From Bacillota bacterium (GTDB lineage Bacteria; Bacillota; Bacilli; Paenibacillales; Paenibacillaceae): 10,561 nt of DNA. Below, in pieces: positions 1-7,176 of this stretch; position 1 is the first letter of the stretch; every line of letters begins with the position of its first letter. The notes beneath the pieces were generated by a model. That model made no database searches, was not told the DNA's origin, and was given only the letters and a program-made list of their open reading frames with translations. Made by a program: the position numbers and the translations under genes. The stretch lies in contig JAEWJS010000144.1 in assembly GCA_023386495.1 (NCBI GenBank), forward strand, positions 1-10,561, given 5' to 3'.

Positions 1-525
1 GTATTGCACCGTGTACGTCTGCACAGTCGCCGTATTGGGCGTATCGAGCAGCACCATGCGTTCCGGGATCGACGTGACGCGGAACGTTCGACCGCCGGAT
101 GCAACCGAGAAAGGCCCGGACTCGTCCAGACGGCGACTCAGCTTCCCGAGCAGTTCCTCGTCTACCTCGTCAGGCAGCGCCTTATCGACCAGCTGGCCAT
201 TCGCATCCCAGAAGATCGAATAGATCATCCGGTCCGTCATGTCGATGCGGAACGCATACGTCGCCCGGACGCTGCCGACGCCGATCGTTGGATCTGTCAA
301 CAGAATATCGTCCGCGGAGGGCGGGATGCCCATACTGCCGATCGCCCCCGCCGAACCTGCAGGCTTGAGGGCAGGAGTCTTCATCGCGACCGGCAGCGCG
401 TTGTCGGCCTTGTGGATCAGCTGGTCCTTCATATAGAGATACGATCCGATGGCCATTGCGCTGGTCAGCACGAAGAAGACAGCCGCGTTCAGCGCGATCA
501 GCTTCCATTTCGTATTGCGGAACAT
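1..525 (-). CDS. Sensor histidine kinase, N-terminal part (cut by window edge)
   Basis: Only the first 175 codons are in the window; the gene runs off the left edge. It begins MFRNTKWKLIALNAAV, with a short positive N-terminus and one hydrophobic segment at about residues 9-31. After that comes a hydrophilic stretch of at least 140 residues that would be the extracytoplasmic sensor domain. This is the layout of a membrane sensor kinase; the second membrane segment, HAMP, DHp and ATPase domains would lie outside the window. The ATG is 4 bp after the stop of the response regulator gene, and the purine-rich GGGCGGGTGA over that stop can serve as ribosome binding site, so the pair is probably translationally coupled. 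The kinase assignment rests on position and topology, because no catalytic motif is visible. The signal sensed cannot be told. Confidence 0.8.
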   Translation of the reverse strand, partial: MFRNTKWKLIALNAAVFFVLTSAMAIGSYLYMKDQLIHKADNALPVAMKTPALKPAGSAGAIGSMGIPPSADDILLTDPTIGVGSVRATYAFRIDMTDRMIYSIFWDANGQLVDKALPDEVDEELLGKLSRRLDESGPFSVASGGRTFRVTSIPERMVLLDTPNTATVQTYTVQY

Positions 526-529
526 CCCG

Positions 530-1204
530 TCACCCGCCCTTCAGCATGAAGCCGACGCCCCGCACCGTATGGATGAAGTGGTCGCGCCCGAATGATGCCA
601 GCTTTTTCCTCACGTAATGCACATAGACATCCACGACGCTGGCCGCATGATCGGTATCGTAGCCCCAGACGCGGTCCATGATCTGCTCCCGGGTCAGAAT
701 CCGTTCCTTGTTCACCACGAGATATTCGAGCAGCTCATATTCCTTCTGCGTCAGATGCAGCGGCTTGCAGTCTACGTAGCCGTCCTGTTCGCGCGAACGC
801 AGCACGATGTCGGCATAGGATGGATCGCCCTCCTGCCCGACCACGCCTCGACGGCGCAAAATCGCACGCACGCGGGCCAGCAATTCGGGAAATGCTGCCG
901 GCTTCACGACATAGTCGTCTGCCCCCGCATCCAGCCCCCTCACCCGATCCTCCAGCGCATCGCGGGCCGTGAGCAGCAGAATCGGCGTATCCAGCCGACG
1001 CGAGCGCAGATGATGAATCAAGCTGATGCCGCTCATGCCGGGCAGCATGACGTCGAGCACGATCAGCTCGTAGATGTTCTGCTCCGCCAAGAACAGCCCT
1101 TCGTCGCCGGATTCGGTCTCATGCACGGTGTAACCTTCTTCGCAGAACAATCTTGTCATGCCTTGCCGAAGCGGCAAATCGTCTTCTACGATCAATAACT
1201 TCAA
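530..1204 (-). CDS. OmpR/PhoB-family response regulator
   Basis: The 224-residue product is the usual length for an OmpR-type two-component regulator. The receiver domain (about 1-115) has the acidic pair D8/D9, the phospho-acceptor D51 in VLDVMLPG, T79 and the conserved K101-P102. The residues after that lysine are AAF rather than the more common F-x-x, a mild oddity in the alpha4-beta5-alpha5 dimer face. A winged-helix DNA-binding domain follows (about 130-222) with LTQKEYELLEYL, RVWGYD and the ending HTVRGVGFML. I chose the TTG start at 1204 because it gives the canonical beginning MKLLIVEDD and sits 8 nt after a strong AAAGGGG Shine-Dalgarno; an upstream in-frame ATG at 1273 would add an unlike extension and overlap the promoter. 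It is co-transcribed with the sensor kinase that follows. The target genes are unknown. Confidence 0.95.
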   Translation of the reverse strand: MKLLIVEDDLPLRQGMTRLFCEEGYTVHETESGDEGLFLAEQNIYELIVLDVMLPGMSGISLIHHLRSRRLDTPILLLTARDALEDRVRGLDAGADDYVVKPAAFPELLARVRAILRRRGVVGQEGDPSYADIVLRSREQDGYVDCKPLHLTQKEYELLEYLVVNKERILTREQIMDRVWGYDTDHAASVVDVYVHYVRKKLASFGRDHFIHTVRGVGFMLKGG

Positions 1205-1271
1205 GGTTGACGCCCCTTTCAGGCGGGCGGCTTCATCCCATCCACGGGGCAGCCTAGCCTGTACCCCCCCC

Positions 1272-1303
1272 ATTATAGAGGCGTTACCTTAAAATAGTTT
1301 TAA
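1272..1303 (-). promoter_or_regulatory. Predicted response-regulator promoter: perfect -10 with palindrome over the -35
   Basis: On the minus strand a perfect TATAAT (1272-1277) lies about 68 nt upstream of the TTG start. At the normal 17-bp distance there is no TTGACA-like box. That position is covered by the perfect inverted repeat TTAAAA-cta-TTTTAA (1289-1303). A perfect -10 without a -35 plus a palindrome suggests an activator-dependent or autoregulated promoter. The -10 match is seen directly; the regulatory role is inferred. Confidence 0.5.
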
Positions 1304-1374
1304 ATCGGTGGATGCCCATCAGCAAGATTCGCGCCTGCATGCCGCTCTCCCCGACTCTAGCTCCGGGCCGTGGG

Positions 1375-1565
1375 CCAATTAGCTGCGTTTTTTACCACTA
1401 ATTCCGCACGCAGTGCCTCTTTCGGTAATTTAGTGTAGATAAATACCACTAAATCCAGTCGTACGAAGCAGTTCAGCCGTTAGTTCCGGAAATAGATGTA
1501 CTTTCTTACACTAGTTCCGGGAGCCCGTCGCGTCAGTGGAAATTAGCTGCATGTTTTCCCCTTAT
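1375..1565. repeat. Cluster of degenerate short repeats with small inverted repeats
   Basis: A CACTARTTCC-like motif recurs four times, ending at 1405, 1456, 1487 and 1518; the last three are spaced exactly 31 bp apart. The 10-mer AATTAGCTGC occurs at 1377 and again at 1541, each followed by a T-rich tract. Inverted arms include ATTTAGTG (1428-1435) with CACTAAAT (1447-1454), AATTAG (1377-1382) with CTAATT (1398-1403), and GGAAA with TTTCC around 1538-1559. The block is richer in A and T than the flanking genes. It looks like a decayed array of an intergenic repeat family; its function is unknown. Confidence 0.55.
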
Positions 1566-1596
1566 TGATCTTGGATAGCGGTAAAGCTGCCGCGAC

Positions 1597-1635
1597 GCAA
1601 GAAAAAGCAGCCCCGCGAACAGGACTGCTTCTTGC
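1597..1635 (-). terminator. Intrinsic terminator of the DUF975 gene
   Basis: On the minus strand AAGCAG (1625-1630) pairs with CTGCTT (1605-1610) around a 14-nt GC-rich loop that can fold further, and the 3' arm runs directly into TTTC. It begins 13 bp beyond the DUF975 stop codon, the right place and orientation for a Rho-independent terminator. Confidence 0.75.
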
Positions 1636-1648
1636 GATTGCGTATGGA

Positions 1649-2287
1649 TTAACCCGCGAAGCCCGGACCGTCGAGCGGAGGCGGCGTGTTCGAGTAGGTG
1701 CGCCCCTTCAGATCCTCATGGAAATGCGCGTATGCGGTCAGGATGTACGGGTACAGCCACAACAGGCCGATCCCGAACGTCAAGCACGCCAGCAGCGCCC
1801 AGCCGATGAACGTCAGGCCAAGCACGAAATACCGCCACTTATGCCCGTCCATCAGTTGCTTGCTGCGGTTGATCGCCTCCAGCGCGCCGATGCCCGGATT
1901 GTCACGCATAATATAATAGGCCTGCGAATAACGAATGCCCGCAATGATGCCAGGGATAATCAAGAGCAGCGACCATAGGAACGTGAAAATCGCCATCAGC
2001 AGATATAAGAGGAAAGCTTCGACGAATTGATTGAATCCGCTGAAATACGTTCCGAACGACACGTTCTTGTCGCCGCGGGCGATCTCCATGTAATACCCGT
2101 AGATGCCCAGCGTCAGCGCGCCGGTGACGACCAGCGTCGCGATGTACCCGATGAACGGGATCATGTTGATCAGTCCCAGCGGCACGCCGATGACGATGTA
2201 CGCCAGCAGAATATGCAGCGCGGACCTCCCCCAGATTCCGTCCAGACTTGCTCTTGCCCTTGCCCGAAGCTCAGCGCTTCTCACCAT
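1649..2287 (-). CDS. DUF975 family integral membrane protein
   Basis: A 212-residue membrane protein of the DUF975 family, found in many Bacillota and of unknown function. Hydrophobic stretches lie at about residues 22-43, 47-65, 88-111 and 152-185, so four to six membrane passes are likely. The family signature is the segment from YSQAYYIMRDNPGIGALEAI into S-x-x-LMDGHKWRYFVLGLTFIGW (about 120-163), linking two hydrophobic hairpins. The N-terminus is basic and the C-terminal tail is rich in proline and glycine. I place the start at the ATG at 2287, because AAGGTGG lies 10 nt upstream of it but only 1 nt upstream of the alternative ATG at 2296, which would add three residues. It has its own promoter and terminator, so it is probably monocistronic and unrelated to its neighbours. 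Confidence 0.9.
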   Translation of the reverse strand: MVRSAELRARARASLDGIWGRSALHILLAYIVIGVPLGLINMIPFIGYIATLVVTGALTLGIYGYYMEIARGDKNVSFGTYFSGFNQFVEAFLLYLLMAIFTFLWSLLLIIPGIIAGIRYSQAYYIMRDNPGIGALEAINRSKQLMDGHKWRYFVLGLTFIGWALLACLTFGIGLLWLYPYILTAYAHFHEDLKGRTYSNTPPPLDGPGFAG

Positions 2288-2351
2288 GAACGACATTCCA
2301 CCTTTTCCCGATAATGTTGTAACCGATTATGAATCCGCTTCCAACACACCT

Positions 2352-2380
2352 ATAGTACCTGATTATCCAATATTCGACAA
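2352..2380 (-). promoter_or_regulatory. Predicted sigma-A-type promoter for the DUF975 gene
   Basis: On the minus strand TTGTCG (2375-2380) is followed after exactly 17 bp by TACTAT (2352-2357). The surroundings are AT-rich, unlike the coding DNA. The leader to the start codon would be about 57 nt. The imperfect boxes make this a candidate rather than a certainty. Confidence 0.5.
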
Positions 2381-2455
2381 TCATTAATATGCAAGATTCT
2401 CGTACAATATGCCCACTAGGTGGAAAAAGGCCCCGCCGCCGCGACCGACAGCACG

Positions 2456-2486
2456 CAAGACAAACGGCCTGAGATCCCTCAGGCCG
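2456..2486 (-). terminator. Intrinsic terminator of the glucanase gene
   Basis: The sequence CGGCCTGAG (2465-2473), a 4-nt loop, and CTCAGGCCG (2478-2486) form a perfect 9-bp GC-rich hairpin. On the minus strand it is followed by TTTGTCTTG. It lies 14 bp past the glucanase stop codon and should separate that transcript from the DUF975 gene. Confidence 0.88.
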
Positions 2487-2499
2487 CCTACCGCTGTTG

Positions 2500-5400
2500 C
2501 TATTCCACTCTCTCCGTCAGCGTCACGTTATCCACGAAGATACTGTGCGCAGTGAAATCCGCGCCGTCCACGTTCTGGCTGCCGAGCAGGAACGATACGC
2601 GCCCGTCCTGGTCCGTATCGCCCGTCACTGTGATCTCATGCGTGAACGTCTGCATCGATGCCGTCAGATCGATCGCCTGCGCCGTCAGGTGGAACCCGCC
2701 GCCGCCGCGATTTATCTCGGCCAGGACGCTCTTGTCCAGCGTCGACCGCGCATCGAAGGTCAGCACGTAAGTCTTGCCCGTCTCAAGCTTCAGACCGCTC
2801 TGCGAGACGATGGTCGACCATTGCTGCCAGCCGTCGTAGGCCGTGAAGTCGACCTTCAGCTCGCCGCCTTCGGCCGCGATGACCGCATTGGAGCCGTCGC
2901 TCGTCGCAAGCGTCCATCCGGCGGTATCCGTATCGAAGCCGCCGTTCAGGAGCGCATGCCCCTCTGCCGGCTCCGGCGCTTCCAGCACAACATCGGCTTC
3001 GCCGAACACGATGTCGTCCAGATAAATATCATGCGGTGCATTGACCGGTCCGCCGACATTGCCCAGCGCGAAGTTCAGGTGTGCGCCGGCGTCGGTGGCA
3101 TTCGCCATCGTGAACACGTAGTGATAGCTCTTCATCCGATCCGTCAGCGCCACTTCCTGCAGGAGATGCTTCGTGAACGGTTCTCCCTTATGCTCGACGA
3201 TCAACTGGATGTTCCGCGGCACGGAGGACCGGGCACGGAAGGACACTTTGTACGTCTTGCCCTGCTCGACCGTTAAGTTCTCCTGGTCGACCTGGATGTT
3301 CCAGTTCTCGCCGCCCGTCATGTTCGTCGATATTTTCAGCTCGCCGTTCTCGACGGCCGTCGTGCCTACGATGCCATTGAAGTCCGCGAAGAAGCTCAGC
3401 CAGCCGTCCGCATTCGCATCGAAGCTGCCGTTCGTCAGCACATTGCTGACGGCATCGATCTGCGATGGCTTGCGCAGCTCGGTCAGACGGACATTGTCCA
3501 TGTAGACCGCATGCGTAACGGTGATCGCTTCGTCGATCTTGCCCATCGCAAAGTTCACATGAACGCCCGAATCGCTCGGCTGCTCCATCGTGAAGACGTA
3601 GGAATAGCGCTCCATCTCCTCCGTCAATGCGACGTCTTCCCACAGATACTTCGTATACGGCTCGCCCTTATGCTCGACGATCGACTGAATCGTGCGCGGC
3701 ACGGTCGCGCGGGCATCGAAGTCGAGCCGGTAGCTCTTGCCCTGCTCGAGCGTCAGATTCTCCTGATCGAACTGCACATGCCAGAAGTCGCTGCCATTGC
3801 CGTTCATCTCGACCTTCAGCTCGCCGGCTTCGACGGTTGCCGTGCCCGTCACGCCCGCAAAGTCTGCGTAGTAAGGCAGCCAGCCGGTCGTGTCGGTCTC
3901 GAATTCGCCGTTAGCGAGCATATTCCCGCCGACCGCGAGCCAAGGCTCTACCGTGACCTCCGTCGTCTGCGCAAGCACGACGTTGTCCAGCGTGACGTCC
4001 GCATCGTGACCGCCTAGCAGGAAGACAATCTGCGCTTCCTTGTCCGTGACCGCATTCATCGTGAAGCTTGCCTCGCGCGCTCCCGTCTCTGTCGTCAACG
4101 CGATGACTTCTTCGCCGTAGACGACAGAGCCGTCCTTGCTAAGCAGCCGTACGCCGATTGTACGTTCTGCGGTTGCTTTCGCATCGAACGTCAAGCGGTA
4201 GTCGTTGTCCATGGCGAGCTTGATGCCTCGCTGCGTGAGCGTCACGGCTTCGGCGGATGCGCCTGACTGACCGTCCGCGATCGCGACCTCGAGCTGCCGT
4301 GCTGACGGATCGACGCTTGCCGCTGCCGTTGCGCCGACGGTCTCGAGGAACCAATAGGTCATCCGATCGATACGGCCAAGGTCGAAGGTGCCGTTGTAGA
4401 CGTGATTGTTGTACCGCGGCTCCTTCGGATCCGACTCCCTATACGGGTCGACCGGCGGAATCTCTTCGATCCGCACGTTCCCGATCCACACCGGCACGCT
4501 GCTCTGCGCCAGATTGATTTCCAGTCTTGCGCGCTTATACGTCTCGGCCTCCATCCGGAACACGAATTCATGATGCGTGACCTCGGATGTCAGGTTCGCG
4601 GTGTAGGCATCCGAGTACTTCGGCCAGCCATTCAAGTGATCGCCGCCCAGCTGTGCCGTCAGGATGCGATTCGATTCCGCCTTCGCGTCGAAGCTGACCT
4701 TGTAGTAGCGTCCGATGCCGAGCGGCAGATGCTGGATCAGCTGCACGGCATAAGGCTGGGTACCCGTCACGATGTCGCTAATCTTCACGAATGGCGTGCC
4801 GTCCAGCGTCTCGACGTCCGTCGTCGCGGATCCCTCGAATTGATCGATCGTCGTCAAGTTCCACGTCTCGAGGTTCTCTTCGCCGTCCGCATTCACTTCC
4901 GTGAACTTCTCCTCGAAGCCCACATCATAGATGTAGTTGCCATCGATCGGCGACTTCGCGTCCGCAGGCAGCGGCTCGACCTCGAACGTCGGCTCCACTG
5001 TTGCCTCAGCATATTCACGACCGGTCAGCTCATACACGCGGACATAGTCCACCAGCATCCGAGCCGGGATGTCGCCTGGCTCCGGCAGCGTGTTCTCCAC
5101 GTAGTGTCCGCCGACCGCCAAGTTCAGGATAATGTAGAATTCCTGGTCGAACGGTGCCGGGAACGCGTTCTTCGCCGGCTGTCCAGGCGTCGTGCTGTCC
5201 CAATTCTTCTTCGTCGAGAACAGCTCGCCGTCCACGTACCAGCGAATCTCGTTCGGCTCCCATTCGACTGCATAGGTATGGTACTGCGAGATCGACTGCC
5301 CCTCCGGGAAAATATACTCGCCCCCGCTGTACTTATGCCCGTTGCCGCCGTAATGAATCGTGCCGTGCACGGCATGCGGCTGGTAGCCACGGGCCTCCAT

Positions 5401-7077
5401 AATGTCAATCTCGCCGGAAGCCGGCCAATTGCCGTACACGCTGTTCTCCGGCATCATCCAGAACGCCGGCCACAGTCCGCTGCCTTCCGGCAGCTTGATG
5501 CGCGCTTCGATCTTGCCGTATTTCTTCGTGAACTTGCCCCGCGTATTCATCCGCGCGGACGTATACGGCTTGCCCCCGACGCTCTCTTCCTTCGCAGTAA
5601 TGACCAGTTGGCCGTCTTCGACGGAGGCGTTCTGCGGCTGGTAGTATTCCTTCTCCTCGTTGCCCCAGCCCGGGATGCCGTATTCGCTGCCGTCCCCGGT
5701 CTCGAAGCCCCACTTGCTCGCGTCGACTTCCGTGCCCTCGAATTCATCCTGCCAGACGAGCGACCACATCGGAGTCGGTTCCGGCGTCGTGCTTCCGCCA
5801 CCGCCTGTCGACGGGTTCGATGCCGGCGGCGTCACGCCTGCGTTATTCCCCTTAGGCAGCACATTGCCGTTATGCTTGATGCCTTCGGCTTCAATCGCCG
5901 TGTTCTTGATCGCGCCTTTCCCCTCGATCGAAGAGCCCTGCGCAGCCGCTCCCGCTTGCAGCTTCCCGATCTCTGCCGTATCCGCCAGCTTTACGTCCGT
6001 CTTGCCGTTCAGGCGGACTTCCTCGAAGCTGCCGTCAAGTTCCAGCTGCACGGCATCGTTGCCCGCGGCTGTCTGTACGTTGCCGAAGCCGCTCGCGTCT
6101 GAGGCCAATTCGGTCTCTTCCAGCTTCGCGTTGGATCCGACCGTTACGTCTCCGACGCTCGTCGTGCCGGATGCATACACACGAACAACGCCGTCACCTT
6201 GCTTTTTCACTTGTACGTCGGCAAGCGTCGAATCGATAATGCCAACGCTGTTGGCGCCGCCGCCATTGATGTGCGTCGTGCCGCGTACCGTCACGCCGCG
6301 CAGCGTCGCATCGCCGTCGCCGATGCCCGGCGCCAGGTAGAGGCTGCCTTGGATGACGGTATCCTTCAGCACCACGCCATCCGCATTCACCACGACATTG
6401 CCCTTCACGTTACCGCCCGTCAGCTCGCCTGCCGTGCTTGCTAGCAGGCCGACCAGCCGGTCCAGGAGCACGATCAGCTCCGCTCTCGTCATGGTCTTCT
6501 CCGGCTTGAACGTGCCGTCCGGGTAGCCTTGCACGTAACCGCCCTGCGACAGGATGGCGATCGCTTCAGCCGCGCGCTCACCCACCGTGCCGAGGTCCGT
6601 ATACGCAGGCTGTGCGGCAGCTCCATTCGCCGTGAAGCCGAAGACGGCCTGGATCGCCGTTGCCGCTTCGGAACGGGTGAGCAGCTGGTTCGGCAGCGCT
6701 TTCAATTCGTCGTTCAATTGCAAATAGCCCGCCGCGATCGCCTTGCGCATCTCGGCTGTGTACCATGCCGCTTCCGGCAGATCGGCCGCCTCCTCATCCG
6801 ATACCGACTGGAATCGGAATGTCGCGTTCATGACCGACGCGAATTGCGCGCGCGTCATCGCTTGGTTCGGCCGGATTGAGCCGTCCTCATAGCCCCGGAT
6901 CACCCCGAGTTCCATCCAGCGTTGCAGCGGCTTCGCCGCCCAATGGGATGCGGGTACATCCTTGCCAGCGGCGGCTGAACCGCCCGCCGCTGCACCTGCC
7001 GTCGGCATGAATGCCGTCACGGTCAGCATGCAGGCGAGCACCGCGGCAACGCTTCTTCTTGCAGACCTGAATCTCAT
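2500..7077 (-). CDS. Surface-anchored GH16 beta-glucanase (laminarinase/lichenase type) with SLH, CBM54-like and five CBM4/9-like modules
   Basis: A 1525-residue exported multimodular enzyme. In order: a signal peptide (RFRSARR, then a hydrophobic core, likely cut after AGA near residue 29); three S-layer homology repeats (about 40-86, 93-146, 159-209) for binding secondary wall polymer; a CBM54-like beta-helical domain (217-408); a Pro/Gly/Thr linker (409-436); a GH16 catalytic domain (437-686); and five beta-sandwich modules resembling CBM4/9 (714-873, 890-1038, 1049-1200, 1209-1360, 1373-1523). The GH16 signature is SGEIDIMEARG, with expected nucleophile E556, D558 and acid/base E561, followed by GTIHYGG, WYVDGELF and LAVGG. 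The family cleaves beta-1,3- or mixed beta-1,3-1,4-glucans; exact specificity cannot be read here. The order matches Clostridium thermocellum Lic16A as I recall it, which has four C-terminal CBM4 modules. SLH2 is divergent. The ATG at 7077 is better spaced from GAGGAG (11 nt) than the ATG at 7086 (2 nt). Confidence 0.93.
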   Translation of the reverse strand: MRFRSARRSVAAVLACMLTVTAFMPTAGAAAGGSAAAGKDVPASHWAAKPLQRWMELGVIRGYEDGSIRPNQAMTRAQFASVMNATFRFQSVSDEEAADLPEAAWYTAEMRKAIAAGYLQLNDELKALPNQLLTRSEAATAIQAVFGFTANGAAAQPAYTDLGTVGERAAEAIAILSQGGYVQGYPDGTFKPEKTMTRAELIVLLDRLVGLLASTAGELTGGNVKGNVVVNADGVVLKDTVIQGSLYLAPGIGDGDATLRGVTVRGTTHINGGGANSVGIIDSTLADVQVKKQGDGVVRVYASGTTSVGDVTVGSNAKLEETELASDASGFGNVQTAAGNDAVQLELDGSFEEVRLNGKTDVKLADTAEIGKLQAGAAAQGSSIEGKGAIKNTAIEAEGIKHNGNVLPKGNNAGVTPPASNPSTGGGGSTTPEPTPMWSLVWQDEFEGTEVDASKWGFETGDGSEYGIPGWGNEEKEYYQPQNASVEDGQLVITAKEESVGGKPYTSARMNTRGKFTKKYGKIEARIKLPEGSGLWPAFWMMPENSVYGNWPASGEIDIMEARGYQPHAVHGTIHYGGNGHKYSGGEYIFPEGQSISQYHTYAVEWEPNEIRWYVDGELFSTKKNWDSTTPGQPAKNAFPAPFDQEFYIILNLAVGGHYVENTLPEPGDIPARMLVDYVRVYELTGREYAEATVEPTFEVEPLPADAKSPIDGNYIYDVGFEEKFTEVNADGEENLETWNLTTIDQFEGSATTDVETLDGTPFVKISDIVTGTQPYAVQLIQHLPLGIGRYYKVSFDAKAESNRILTAQLGGDHLNGWPKYSDAYTANLTSEVTHHEFVFRMEAETYKRARLEINLAQSSVPVWIGNVRIEEIPPVDPYRESDPKEPRYNNHVYNGTFDLGRIDRMTYWFLETVGATAAASVDPSARQLEVAIADGQSGASAEAVTLTQRGIKLAMDNDYRLTFDAKATAERTIGVRLLSKDGSVVYGEEVIALTTETGAREASFTMNAVTDKEAQIVFLLGGHDADVTLDNVVLAQTTEVTVEPWLAVGGNMLANGEFETDTTGWLPYYADFAGVTGTATVEAGELKVEMNGNGSDFWHVQFDQENLTLEQGKSYRLDFDARATVPRTIQSIVEHKGEPYTKYLWEDVALTEEMERYSYVFTMEQPSDSGVHVNFAMGKIDEAITVTHAVYMDNVRLTELRKPSQIDAVSNVLTNGSFDANADGWLSFFADFNGIVGTTAVENGELKISTNMTGGENWNIQVDQENLTVEQGKTYKVSFRARSSVPRNIQLIVEHKGEPFTKHLLQEVALTDRMKSYHYVFTMANATDAGAHLNFALGNVGGPVNAPHDIYLDDIVFGEADVVLEAPEPAEGHALLNGGFDTDTAGWTLATSDGSNAVIAAEGGELKVDFTAYDGWQQWSTIVSQSGLKLETGKTYVLTFDARSTLDKSVLAEINRGGGGFHLTAQAIDLTASMQTFTHEITVTGDTDQDGRVSFLLGSQNVDGADFTAHSIFVDNVTLTERVE
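2998..3933 (-). repeat. Recent internal duplication: third and fourth CBM4/9-like modules
   Basis: Two adjacent modules of the glucanase, 3478-3933 and 2998-3453, align without large gaps at an offset of 160 residues (480 bp). Shared segments include VEHKGEP, DQENLT, YVFTM and N-x-L-x-NG at the module start. At DNA level TTATGCTCGACGATC recurs at 3189 and 3669. The other three modules share only the fold pattern, so this pair looks like the most recent duplication. Confidence 0.85.
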
Positions 7078-7102
7078 GCTCTCCATCGCTCCTCTCGCTT
7101 CG

Positions 7103-7122
7103 AATGTCCCACGTGGGACATT
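7103..7122. promoter_or_regulatory. Perfect 20-bp palindrome, likely operator of the LacI-family regulator
   Basis: AATGTCCCACGTGGGACATT is a perfect palindrome centred on CG. It lies between the predicted -10 box (7132-7137) and the ribosome binding site of the glucanase gene, centred about 12-13 bp downstream of the expected transcription start. LacI-family operators are typically palindromes with a central CG, and a LacI-family gene ends 54 bp away. A repressor bound here would block initiation or elongation. The palindrome is seen directly; the protein that binds it is inferred. Confidence 0.75.
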
Positions 7123-7131
7123 TATAGGGAA

Positions 7132-7160
7132 AGCATAGCCCCAGCGCAAGGGGTGGTCAA
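7132..7160 (-). promoter_or_regulatory. Predicted sigma-A promoter of the glucanase gene
   Basis: On the minus strand TTGACC (7155-7160) and TATGCT (7132-7137) are separated by exactly 17 bp, close to the TTGACA/TATAAT consensus. The spacer contains a small CCCC...GGGG inverted repeat (7140-7154). The promoter lies just after the stop codon of the regulator gene, with no terminator between them, so some read-through from upstream is also possible. Confidence 0.7.
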
Positions 7161-7176
7161 TGCTCGAAAGTATGGA

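Larger units (their letters stand above)
1205..1648. other. 444-bp intergenic region: promoter, repeat cluster, terminator
   Basis: No credible gene lies here. From left to right it holds the response-regulator leader (1205-1265, including a run of seven C at 1264-1270), its promoter (1272-1303), an unassigned stretch (1304-1374), a cluster of degenerate AT-richer repeats (1375-1565), and the terminator of the DUF975 gene (1597-1635). Confidence 0.7.

Noticed and set aside
617..1198. Plus-strand open frame opposite the response regulator
   Set aside because: Fully antisense to a textbook OmpR-type regulator; no credible product.
2413..2423. Short inverted repeat CCAC-TAG-GTGG
   Set aside because: Too short to assign a role; it lies beyond the glucanase terminator and upstream of the DUF975 promoter, with no partner site seen.
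2497..3276. Plus-strand open frame (259 codons) opposite the last glucanase modules
   Set aside because: The antisense composition repeats with the module duplication, there is no family match, and the minus strand holds clear conserved domains.
4402..6102. Long plus-strand open frame (566 codons) opposite the glucanase gene
   Set aside because: It is antisense to well-defined GH16 and binding-module codons; its product is Arg/His/Leu-rich without recognisable domains, as expected from an antisense frame in GC-rich DNA.
7103..7122. CcpA catabolite-responsive (cre) site
   Set aside because: The palindrome has a central CG, but its half-sites do not match the cre consensus (TG-x-AA...), so a dedicated LacI-type operator is more likely.
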